Positions 37,231 to 48,420 of a stretch of DNA of 64,000 nucleotides are shown piece after piece; the stretch's first letter is position 1, and each line of letters begins with the position of its first letter. This stretch comes from Aphrophora alni. Its lineage: Eukaryota > Arthropoda > Insecta > Hemiptera > Aphrophoridae. The translations under genes and the position numbers were made by a program. Where the stretch lies: positions 77,724,877 to 77,788,876 of the forward strand of contig OY740768.1 of assembly GCA_963513935.1 (NCBI GenBank). The letters are read 5' to 3'. The notes under the pieces were generated by a model. The model ran no database searches. It saw only the letters and a list, made by a program, of their open reading frames with translations, and was not told the origin of the DNA.

Positions 37231-40200
37231 CAAAAATAAATTCAAAGTTTCCTCAGCGCTTCTTGATCCCGGCAGTCAATCGACTATTATAACAACTGAT
37301 TGGGCAAATGAGATTTCCATTAAACTAGCACCATTAGACATATTACTAAATGGAATTTCAAACATCTCAACACCAATTAAAGGCTTAGGCAAAATCAATT
37401 TATCCACACTCGAAGGAAATATTGTCTCTCATAGTCATCCCGTGTTGGTAATGAATAAAATTACTTTTAATTTGCCAAAGATAACATCATGCGTGGAATT
37501 AATAATTAGGAAAACTCAATGTTTGAAATTAGCAGATCCTCAGTTTGCTAACCCAAACAAGGTCGTTGTTTTAATTGGTGCTGATCTCTATGGTAAAATC
37601 ATAACAGGAAATAAAGTGGACTTAGCTAATAACATGCCCACAGCCGTCGAGACGGTTTTTGGATTTGTTTTAATTGGCCCACTAAAACATCATCCTCCAG
37701 ATAACAATAAAATTCTGTAACTTTGCTCACCACTCAGGAAATTGATCTAAGTAAAATCCTGCAAAATTTTTAGACCTTGGAAGAACCCTCTTTGACAACT
37801 AAATTAACTCTAGCGGAAACTCAATGTGAAGACCATTTCAAAAACATTATCTTATGCCAGATAGATGACAGATATTTTACTCGTCTCCCATTTAAAATGG
37901 ACTCTGCTAATTTAGGAAAATCATTTGAAAGTGCGAAAAAATGTTTTTTACTCTTGGAAAGTAAATTGAATGTTAATAATAAAAATTTAAAAATAGCCGA
38001 CTCAGAATTTATTGACGACTATATGTCTTTAGGTCACATGGCATTATGTGACAACACTATATTAAACAAAAATCATTATTTTTGCCTCACCATGCTGTTT
38101 TCAAGGAAAACGACACCTCACTTAAAATACGTGTAGTGTTTGAGGCTAGTGCAAAAACAACTACGGGGCTTTCACTAAATGACATTCTACATTGCGGCCC
38201 AAAGCTACAAAACTAAATATGTGACATGTTATTTCATTTTCGAAAGCCCACCATTGTTTTCTCCTGTGACATTCGACAAATGTACAGGCAAATCAAAGTT
38301 TATCCGGAAGCTCAACCCTATCAGCTGATTTTCTGGCGCTCAGACCCGTCTCAACCCCACTCTCAATATATAAGTTGACAACCGTGATTTACGGTCTCAA
38401 ACCCTCACCGTTTATATGGCTATCAGTACACTCAAACAGTTAGCTCTAGACGAAGGAAATGAATTTCCTCATGCCGTAGATGTTATCACAAAAACATTTA
38501 TGTTGACGATATTGTAACTGGCGCTAATGACTTAAATTCCGCTCTCTCACTTCAGACAGAACTCATAACTCTGCTGAAAAAAGGACAATTATTAAATTAT
38601 TAAAGGCCAAAAGTTAAGAAAATGGTCTTCTAATGCACCTGCTCTACTGAAAGATATTCCGGAAGAATTTCAAGAAAATCCGATATTTCTTCAACCCTTT
38701 GATCAACCCCTTCTTAGCATATTAGGAATTAAATGGATGCCTACATGGATATTTTCTCTTATCAGATTGAATACCCAATCACTCATACACAAACGATCAC
38801 TTCTTTCAATTATTGCGCGCATATACGAACCGTGCTGCAGGCTTGCCCCAATCATATTTTTCGCTAAATGCTTAATTCAAATTCTCTGGACGTTAGGCAT
38901 CTCTTGGGATGATCCGCTTCCATCAGACGTTACTCAAGAATGGCAGACGTTCGTAAAGGACTTACCAATTCTACAACAATTAAAAATACCTCGCTGTATT
39001 AACTTAGACGACGCTACCGACGTACAAATACACGGTTTCTGCGACGCATCCATGCAAGGATATTCGTCTGTCGTTTATTTAAGAGTTACACAAAAAACAA
39101 ACAATGTTAAAGTACACTTACTAACCGCGAAATCCAAAGTAGCTCGGCTCAAACGTATTTCGTTGCCTAGATTGGAACTTTGCAGGGCACACTTACTCTC
39201 AAAATTAATTAATCACACTCAAGAACTAATTAAACCCTTTTTCGCAATTAATAAGAGTGTTGGTCTGACTCTACAGTTACTCTTTCGTGGATAAGGACAC
39301 CCCCTACAGGCTCAAAGTTTATATCGCTAACCGCGTAAGCCAAATTCAAGAGTGGGTACCCCAGACTTGTGGTACCATGTTCCGACGAAACATAATCCAG
39401 CAGACTGCACCACAAAAAACACAACCCCCTCCCGATCTTCTTAACCATCCACTTTGGTGGCCCGGACCGTCATGGCTGTCACTTCTGGTTCAACAATGGC
39501 CAAATAACACCATCCTGGTGATGGACATTTTGCCAGAAACCAGAACTCAACCCTTTCTCGTAGGACTTTCTACGATCGTCGAGTGGGATCTTATCAATAA
39601 ATTTTCGTCTTGGACAAAACTACATCGCACCTTGGCTTACGTACTACGCTTCATAAACAACGTTAAAAATGCAGACAAAACTTGCGGACCTTTGAACACT
39701 TCGGTACTTAAACAATCAGAACTTCAAATTTTAAAATTAGTTCAACAAACTCATTTTTTGAAAGAAAATTTAAATTTAATTTAAATAAAACCTGCACAAT
39801 TAAATTAAACCGACTCAACCATTTCTTGAACGAAGACTCGATTTTAAGAGTCGGAGGGAGACTCAAACACGCACCTCTCATCTTTAACGCAAAACACCCT
39901 ATCTTACTACCAAAAAAACATCATGTCACGCAATTGTTGATACGTCATTATCATCTCAATTATTTACACGCAGGCGCACAACTACTTCAGAAATTCTGGA
40001 TTCTATCTGCAAGAAACGCCATCCGCTCATGCATCTTCAATTGCATCACCTGTTTCAGAGCAAAACCTAGAAACACATTTCCGTTGATGGGCGACCTTCC
40101 ATCTTCAAGACTGACTGCTGCCAAGCCGTTTCTTCGTACAGGAATCGACTTCTCCGGACCGTTGAACATCTTCATATGTTTTGGTACCAAGGCTGTACAT

Positions 40201-41008
40201 CTGGAAGTCGCCATGGATCTATCTACGGAAGCTTTTCTGGATGCACTCACCCGCTTCATCAACCGGAGAGGTCTGTGCTCTGATTTATATTGCGATTGCG
40301 GCACTAATTTCAAAGGTGTTGCATCAAATCTTCACAAAGCATATCTCCCATTCAAAAATTTACCAAATTTTAAGGAAAGCTTACTCAACTTTACTGCTAC
40401 TCAGAATATCAAATTCCACTTCCTGCCTCCAGCGGCACCTCACCAATGCGGATTATGGGAGAGCGTGGTTTAAAGCTCTAAAGTTCCACCTCACTCGGGT
40501 CATCGAGAAGCAAATTCTTCACCTGATTTCGTCATGCTCACCACTAACGTAGAGGCTATCCTGAACTCTCAGCCTCTCACCGCACTCTCCAACGATCCTT
40601 CTGACCTTAACACTGACTCCTGGACACTTCTTGACCGGAGCTCCTCTCGTCTCCCTTCCAGAAGAGGATGTGTCACAAGTTCCATCCAACCGACTAAAAC
40701 AATGGCAGCTCATACAATCCTTCACTCAAAGGCTCTGGAAACGCTGGATTATGGAATACCTACATACTCTCCAGCAACGCTTGAAATGGACTTCATCATC
40801 AGAAAAACTGTAAGTCGGCGATCTTGTCTTGATCCACAAACACAATTGTCGCCCACTCTCCTGGCCCATGGGTAGGATTCTATAAACACACCCTGGAAAG
40901 GATGGCATCACCAGAGTCGTTTCTCTCAAGACATCTTCGGGGACTCTCCGTTTACCAGTCGTCAAGCTCTTCAAGCTGCCGACAGAAGACACTATTCAAC
41001 ACCCTTAA
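37231..41008 (+). pseudogene. BEL/Pao pol pseudogene (protease, RT, RNase H, integrase)
   Basis: Pol polyprotein read across many frameshifts and stops. Protease (37231-37720): ALLDPGSQSTII, with proline in the usual DSG/DTG site, then KLADPQF, VLIGADLYG and FGFVLIGPL. RT: RLPFKMDSANLGKS (about 37880), SLNDILHCGPKLQ (38170), DIRQMYRQIKV (38268) and an intact YVDD at about 38499. RNase H (38990-39290): HGFCDASMQGY and LPRLELC. Integrase (39826-40473): zinc-binding residues HYHLNYLHAG and CIFNCITC, then GIDFSG, CDCGTNF and LWES holding the D, D and E positions. The C-terminal region (40530-41008) has EAILNSQPL, LTPGHFLTG and KLPTEDTI. A PWWxGP-like WWPGPSWL block lies near 39455. It is inactive through at least half a dozen breaks. 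Confidence 0.92.
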
Positions 41009-41221
41009 CTCTACTCTCCTCTCTTCGCTCCGCTTCGTTTCTTCAAAGCCTCACTATACTCACGTCACGGACTTTGCCTCCCCTGAGTTCAAGGCTGCCG
41101 CCTTTTAAGCATCACCTCAACACTCTTCTCCTCGCTCTGGATTCCCCACTTCTCGGAAAGTTTCAGCACTATTCTTTATTATGGATGACATGTTGAACAC
41201 ATATGTTCAAGGCCGCCGCTA

Positions 41222-42300
41222 TGTTTAGTGCATAAAGCACTCAGTCAAACTTCTGCTCTCCTCACCACATAAAAAATGCCCTGTGTTATTCCCGCGTTAA
41301 AACACTGCGAGTACTTCTGCTGAAAAAGGGAGGTTAATTTGTCGACAAGACCAGAATGCTCTTCCACCGCCCACGTGATATATGACGCTATAATACCATT
41401 GGTCAAAAGTTTAATTACCTTTTTCTTTGCGGAAATGGAATAGACCCGACGCCAGTCAGTGTGCCGTCCTACGCTAAACGCAACATATGTGTAAACTCCG
41501 AGACCCTCTAATGTCTCGTAAAATCGCTCTAACTCGTTTCTCAGTATCTGGAAGAAAGGATTATCTCTCTCTCGCTCAATATTACTAATGGTAATAAATT
41601 GTGTAACTTTCCACGCAAACTACTCAATCACAATTTTATTGGTTTTAGTCATGCGAAACGGGGTGTAGTGAGCCGTGACTTGACACTAAGTCGATCAAAA
41701 ATATTTCATTTGAAGCATCTCTAAAAGAAATAGAATAAACTATTTATAAACTCATAAACTTCAGTGCTTTAGGCAGTGCGCGTATTGTGTATCATAACAA
41801 CCTTTGTGTTTTTCATTAATGAATTTATTGTGTTAAATCGTCATTTTAACTCCAATGTACCACACTCTATTGTGTACATATAAACCAATGAACAGTGATT
41901 TGTGTATAAATAATAATTAAGTGTTTTTAAGCTAGCTAGCTCGACAAAACTTATGAACTCTGCCAAAATCCTCCAGTGGACCCCACATCATTTGGACTTC
42001 ACAAAGGGACGCCATCTGGAGCGCAAGCAGGACGAACTTTGCGAGGTACTGTGACAATCTTATTCACATAAATCACTTAGTAATAATTGGGATAATATAT
42101 GTACACAAGCTGTATTATCATTTTTTAATAAAAGAAGAAAAACAAAAACTAATTGGTCCTCCGGATAATGCTAACTAATTCAGTTGCTAATTACTCATTA
42201 AGTAATACTCTTTCTCATCTAATTAACAAACTAGCTGATTACCTTTAATCAGTTATTTTTCTTGTGAAGGAGAATAAATCTCGTATTCTCTGACGCAACA
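41222..42300 (+). repeat. 3' LTR of the BEL/Pao element, 1079 bp
   Basis: Begins TGTTTAGTGCATAAAG after a short GGCCGCCGCT tract and ends GACGCAACA, then the target duplication CCGCT. It is collinear with the 5' LTR, with about 5 percent substitutions and small indels. Confidence 0.93.
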
Positions 42301-42305
42301 CCGCT

Positions 42306-44016
42306 TATTGGTAGCTGAAAACCCCTGTTAAAAAATTGGAAGTCATGTGCTGGCTGGAGTCGGCATCCACATCGGCCACAATCTTGTCAGGATGGCAAGA
42401 GAACATTGTCTTAGGCGATAAATTAATCAACACAACACAAGTTTCCTAAATTATAATATTTATTCATCAAGACAATTATTCTAGATTCTTATTAATTGAA
42501 TTACTATTTCTACTTTCCCCCCTTTTTTGAAAAGACATGATTAGTGAATTTTATGTAGCGGGAATGCTGAAAGCACGTCCAAACCATTTTAGCTCTTGAA
42601 GTGGACTGCCTAACTCAAACCGTTCCACCCCTTTTTTACATTTATTATTATTCTGTCTCCTTGGCTGTGCCACATCCCCCCCTCCATACAAGTAGAGCCT
42701 CACCACTCAGCTCGTTATACAGTAGTGGCCATGTAACACCCTTACCTCAAAACTACAATCCCTCAAAAAATCAAAATGTTTGAAAATTTTGAAAAAAAAA
42801 TCCCTTTTTTGTACCGAAGTTGTTTGCTCTCGATTGCAAACCGTTAAACAATCTGTAAGATAAATTTACAAGAAGATATTACCCCATTTGCTTGCTTAAA
42901 ACAATTATCGTCATCTATAATTTACGTCATCACTTTGTCCATCCTTAGACAAGACTAAGGATAATATTAAACAATCAAATATGTGTCCATCCATACAGTC
43001 ACAAGTTTACAACTACAATTTAAATTTAAAATAAAGTGTTCATATGTTGGTGTTAGTGTGTCTTGTGTTTGTTTTACCCCCCTAGAATCGAAAAAGAAAA
43101 ATTTTGTTTTGTGTAGGTGTTTGTGGCGGTAGTAAAGGAAGATTGTGTTTATGTTTTATCTTTTAAGAAATATGACAAATTTGTTAAAAGATATGTCTTC
43201 ACTCTTCATTAAACATAAAAAAAAAATCATGGGTTTGAGTGTCAGATTAGGTTATTGTGTGGGTAAAAAGGTTTTCGCTTTTAGGTGACCTTGTGAACAG
43301 ATTCATGCTTTAAACAACAGTAGGATTCCTCAAGTATCCACTGCACGCTGGTTCTTTGTACCTAATTGTGACCCTAGGGCCATTTTTATAAATCACCCCT
43401 GGTGTCATATACATAGCATGCCACACATAAGTCCACTTTTAAACCAATTTTCACCCTAAGTCTTAAAAAAAAATCCTATTTTTATCATCTTCACAGAGAG
43501 TTTATTTCTTATTTTATAAATCACCCCTGGTGTCATATACATAGCATGCCACACATAAGTCCACCTTTAAACCAATTTTCTCCCTAAGTCTTAAAAAAAA
43601 TCCTGTTTTTATCATCTTCACAGAGAGTTTATTTTTTATTTTATAAATCACCCCTGGTGTCATATACATAGCGTGCCACACATAAGTCCACCTTTAAACC
43701 AATTTTCTCCCTAAGTCTTAAAAAAAAAAATCCTGTGTTTATCATCTTCACAGAGAGTTTATTTCTTATTTTCATATTACTCAAAAGAAATTTAAAAGTT
43801 ATAGCGTCATTGTAACAATTAACTATTTTGTACAAATCAACCCAAATAAACTATATGAATTAAAATATACATATGCAATGTGATTATCTCGTTCATGCAT
43901 AAAAGCAGCTGTCTGTGGTCAGTCACTCTCTCAAGGTTGATGGCATATCAGCTTTCATTCTAAAGTCAAGTCTGTCTTTGTGTATCAACCTCGGCGTGTA
44001 CATGAGTTTGTGGTTT

Positions 44017-44061
<45 letters not shown>

Positions 44062-45879
44062 GACAACAAATTGATATTAAGACATACAAAGTATTAGACA
44101 AATATTAAAATGTGAATATGTACTAATAATTATGATAAACTATTGTTGGAAATTAGTCATATAATTTTCATAGCGAAGGTATGGTTATGACCTTGTACCG
44201 AAGATTTAAAGTTAAAATTTTGGTTAAAAACAAAATTCACCATATAAAAATAATTCCGACCATGGAGCTTGTAAAGGCTAAATTATTGTTTTTTATTTTT
44301 CATATATTCAGAGTAATGATTCGGTCTCGTAACAGCGGTCGAACATTGCTCGCATACAATAATAGCACTCTCTGCCCTTACCGGGTTCCAATTAGCTTAA
44401 TTTGAAAAAAGTGTACTCTTTATATTACATCAACAGCTTTGTAATTAGTATTGACCATGGTTGAAAAATTTCATCGTTATGATATATTGAAATAGAAGTT
44501 TTTTTATATTTTTATTTAATCAAGAGTTGTTTACTGCTATAAATCATGCCTCATACCATGATTAAACAGATGATAACACTATTGTAGTAGAAAGGATTAA
44601 TTGGGAAGATAGCTTCTACTTGACATCATTCATATTTATTTTGTGAAAGGGGTGTAACCAAGTGATTCGCTTTTCCTTGACAATTTAGAGTATACACTGA
44701 AAACAATATTTTTCAACCAAATATATATCTATTTTTTTAATTTGAAAACATTTTTGTAACTGTAAATTTGTTCAAAAATTAGTGGCAAAAGTCTCTTTCA
44801 CCGTATGGTACATGTACATTGAATATATAAATAAATTATACCTATGTCTTGTTCTTTAAACAATAATGTTTCTGATGCATTGGAACTTGAAATGTTTTAA
44901 AATAAAAATTTATTTTAAATAAATGATAGTAAACTAGTAACTCAGATGATGTATATCTGTCATTTGAGTGAATCGGTGCTTGCATTGACCGTGGCCGGTC
45001 TGAAAATGTGTGTCGTAGGGCTATATGGGAATGGTACCAAACTTCAGTTTCTGATCGCACACACAATGTTTAATATTTAATTGGAGAGATAACTACTATA
45101 CAGCAATTAGTATTCCAAGTGTGAGGACCGATATTTTGGCCACAACTCAGAATTTTTTTTTTTTTAAACGCAATATTTGGTAACTACCATAAGAAAAAAA
45201 TTAAAATAACTTTTTCTCAAAATCAGCTCTAGCGATTTTGATTTAATTTTGCTCAAAGGTAGCTTTATAGAACCCAAACAAAACGGTTTGGTTTCTATAT
45301 CTCTAAAACTGTTGTTTTGTAATTTTTTGGTAAGAAACAAAAAAATCGGCTATGAGTAGGTTATAAAGACGATTTTTTAGAAATCGCCTCTACAGATTTC
45401 GATCAAATTTAACCCTATAAGATGTCATTAGAAATTCCTGTAGTATAGGGCTTTTTTGCTCCTTTAAATGTTATGCGAAGATTAATGACCCAATTCCGTG
45501 TGCAAAAACTCAATAAAAAAAATAATAAAAAAATAGTTTAGGAATAATTAGTAAAAAAAAAACAAGAATGAACCTTGATCACCATTAAAAGCTTGATTTT
45601 TGCTGAGGTTTATGAGAGAATCTAAGCAAGTTTAAACCCTATTTAATATCTAAATATTTTTTCAACTACAGTATTAATGGTTTATTTTAAAATTTTACTG
45701 CCATTTTATTTGGTTTTGTGGATCAGTAAGTGAGAAAGTTTATGCAATGATTTTCAACGTTAGTTAATAATATTCACTACTACTACTACTAATGACCGAG
45801 GTTTTTTCATGGTAAAAGTACATATTAAAAGAACTGTGAATAGTCTTTTGTATTTCTACTGTATAAATAGACTGGGGTT
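42306..45879. other. non-coding DNA with tandem and simple repeats
   Basis: No gene recognised. Pyrimidine-rich from 42520 to 42720. A (TA)n tract lies at about 44020-44059. Short frames (42601-42783, 44181-44405, 44842-45066 minus) have no recognisable domains. Confidence 0.45.
43384..43773. repeat. tandem array, about 128 bp x 3
   Basis: Three units start at about 43388, 43516 and 43643, each with TCACCCCTGGTGTCATATAC and TCATCTTCACAGAGAGTTTA. They differ at a few sites and in the length of an internal A run, so the array is young. Confidence 0.95.
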
Positions 45880-47460
45880 GATTACTTCCTTACCGATACT
45901 TTGTAGGCCCTTGTTTTACATTCCTTTGTATGATCTTGGGGATTCTGAATCTAAGAGAACTCTTGCTTAATAAGTTTTAGTATTATAAATGACTTTTACA
46001 ATAAGTCTGCCTTGTTGGGAAATCATAATTTTGGTCTTGTTCTTTTCCTTATTTTTAGGCTTAACAGTACTAGTATTATCAGATTCTTCTTTGGCCTTAT
46101 TTATGTCTTGACACATTATTGCATAGTGTTTACATTAACTTTAAATTTATTAGTACTATGACCAGTCGGTAAACAGGAAAAGTAATCCCTTTTCTTTAGT
46201 ACAAATTCTCGTTGTTTATGCAGTTTTTATTTACATATCCCTGAACGGAACAGTTTTGAGTACAAAGAGGCTTTTCCACAAAATAAACAATTAAGCTTAC
46301 TATCTTTTTTCAACAGAAAGTATAGTTCCTGCAGTTGGCAAACTTGGTTTGAAAATTGGTGATTTATTCTTAATCCGACACCAGGAATTACTTGGTTTGT
46401 AATCACTTAATATAGACCTAGAATTATAGATCAAAACCCTTTGTTTTGACAAGTGTGATTCTCACTTTCCATCTCAAAACAGAGAATTTCTAGGATCATC
46501 TGTAAGTAATTACATAATTTAACATTACCAGGTGCACAGTCACTAGAGATACAATTTTTATTGGCAGCTCTATGCTGTTTCTATAATCATAAGTTTTCTT
46601 CAGATCAGCCGACTTTACCAATGGTTGTATCATGGCAGAATATTTGTCGAATGTGACAAATAAAGTTTCTAAAGACCATAGCTGAATTTCTAATTTGTTA
46701 ACTAGGCTAGGTAATGACATAATTTTGTTAGAGGACGCTTGCTGCAATACCAAATTAACAATTCTCTAACATATAATTCTATTAAAGTTCATCCTGTGAA
46801 AATCCAGGATGTTAATTGTTCAATTCTCTTATGAAAGTTTTCACCAGAAGGAAGGAAACTCTACTAGTTCTCTGGAAGATGAACCATCTTCAGTGGCTTG
46901 AAGAAGATACTGAAATATATCTTCTGGGTCAGTATCACTCCTTTTTAATTTTCTTAAATTGACTCCCAAGAACCTATTAGTTTTTCACATCTCGACCAAA
47001 CTTCTTTAATTCTAATTTGAATCATTTAAAATTTCTCTTTGGCTTAAAGACCTAATGACTCACCAGCAGCTCTGTCTAACCCTCAAGATTAGCCGCTAAT
47101 TCTATCAATTGTTCATATTTTGCCTTGATAGAAATCCATCCACCTTGTCATATTCACCAAATCATATTCAGCAGAATAATCTTCCTCACTAATTTCCTCT
47201 ACTGATAGTAAACATTTTTGAATTTCAGTATTCTTTGAAAAAAGTCTTTCTGCAATATCAACTAAATACTTAAAAACATTCATTCATTACACAATAAACA
47301 TTAGGTTTACTTGTAATAGTAGTCAATAATTCATTATGGGTTTTAGTCAATTGCCTTCTGAGTTGAGCCCTATTAATAAACCTTGTTCAAACTCACTGTA
47401 ACTAAATTATTCCTCGTTAAAAACGTACTACTGTATAATTGAATTGATCCTATTACATAC
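45880..47460 (-). pseudogene. degenerate BEL/Pao-type gag and protease start, minus strand
   Basis: Read on the minus strand from 47460 down, in changing frames. An N-terminal Gag region has AQLRRQLTKTHNEL and later EEISEEDYSAEYDLV. The conserved Gag core is in 46753-46496 (LVNKLEIQLWSLETLFVTFD, then YSAMIQPLVKS). Zinc-knuckle traces CLFCGKAS and YFSCLPTGHS lie at about 46285-46140, and a protease start ARVLLDSES at about 45960. The order and spacing are those of BEL/Pao gag, but the sequence differs from the 36-kb and 9-kb copies, suggesting another lineage. No LTRs or later pol found. Heavily mutated. Confidence 0.6.
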
Positions 47461-48301
47461 GCCAGATGTTGTAAATATAAATAAATAAATAAAAAATAGA
47501 ATGAAAAAAATTAAAGCAAAAACTTCATTAATTATTAGTCACCTCTCTAATAAAACAATAGCAAAAAAGAGCCTTCTGTACAACTATAGCTTTAAATAAT
47601 ATTTAGAAAGTTACAAGATTGTATCTTATTGATTATTAAAGTAAATTATAACTTTTCTTTAGTTTAAAAACATTTAACAAAGAGCTTTAGGCTTTTATCT
47701 TTTAATTAGAAACTAATATCTCAGTATTTATAGTTTCATATAACCCACAGCAAACTAGTCTATTTATTGTAGCTTAGAAAATATTAAAACACAATTGATG
47801 GCAAATGTCTGATTGAAATACCGTATGTGAATAAAATTAATAATCCACCATTATTTTATAATTGTAAAACTACAATTAATATATAAAATGAATAATTACT
47901 AAATGAATAAAAACATAAATTATCATAATAAAAGCTTCATGTTGAACCACAATCTTCATTTTAAGGTGAATTACAGTGGTGCCAGATTTGTCCTGATACT
48001 TACTAGGTAATCTTTTCTGAGATGAGTCTAGTGCATATGATTTCTATATGGTTGCTACTATATCAATATAACAGTGTTTGAGAAAAGATGTGTTAAAAGG
48101 CTGTAATTAAATTATTAAGTGTTAATTAAGTTCAAAAATGAAAAAATAGAATAGTTCAACGTTATTAATCAGTAAAATGGCTGAAATAAATGGTATGTAT
48201 TTATATATTCAGAGCTTTGGTTTTATGCTGATGTTTGTCAGGGAAGTTTTATGCATATTATACTAGTTTATTGTAAATTGATACGGGTTGTGTTTTAACA
48301 G
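47461..48301. other. non-coding DNA, right end of probable large intron
   Basis: AT-rich and featureless. It ends in the acceptor TGTTTTAACAG at 48291-48301. Confidence 0.4.
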
Positions 48302-48420
48302 GTCTCAGAAAGTCACCCACCAGCTCCAGTAATTAATTCCTGCAGTAGCAATAAGTTTAGTCAACAGATAAATGTACCTCTTGATTCCCCAGAGATTAAA
48401 CGAAAACTGAAACTTAAACA
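48302..48420 (+). CDS. candidate internal exon, possibly continuing the 13.2-kb gene
   Basis: The segment is bounded by TTTTAACAG| and ACA|GTAAGTAG. All 119 bases are open in the frame that continues the phase-0 end of the 13.2-kb exon: VSESHPPAPVINSCSSNKFS, then LDSPEIKRKLKLK. The Ser/Pro/Lys-rich composition with an SP site and a basic end fits the large exon. It leaves phase 2, so a further exon is needed, and none was identified to the right. The join across 32 kb is inferred from phase and composition only. It could instead belong to another gene. Confidence 0.5.

Larger units (their letters stand above)
33309..42300 (+). mobile_element. BEL/Pao LTR retrotransposon provirus, degenerate, with nested piggyBac-type insertion
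   Basis: The 5' LTR (33309-35092, interrupted) and 3' LTR (41222-42300) enclose gag and pol in the usual BEL/Pao order. The 5-bp target duplication CCGCT is at 33304-33308 and 42301-42305. About 5 percent substitutions plus indels separate the LTRs by eye, so the copy is old. A candidate primer-binding site, TGGTCCTCCGGGCCGGATA at 35099-35117, starts six bases after the 5' LTR. From memory it resembles the complement of a tRNA-Tyr 3' end. The element lies on the same strand as the host gene whose intron it may occupy. Confidence 0.93.
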
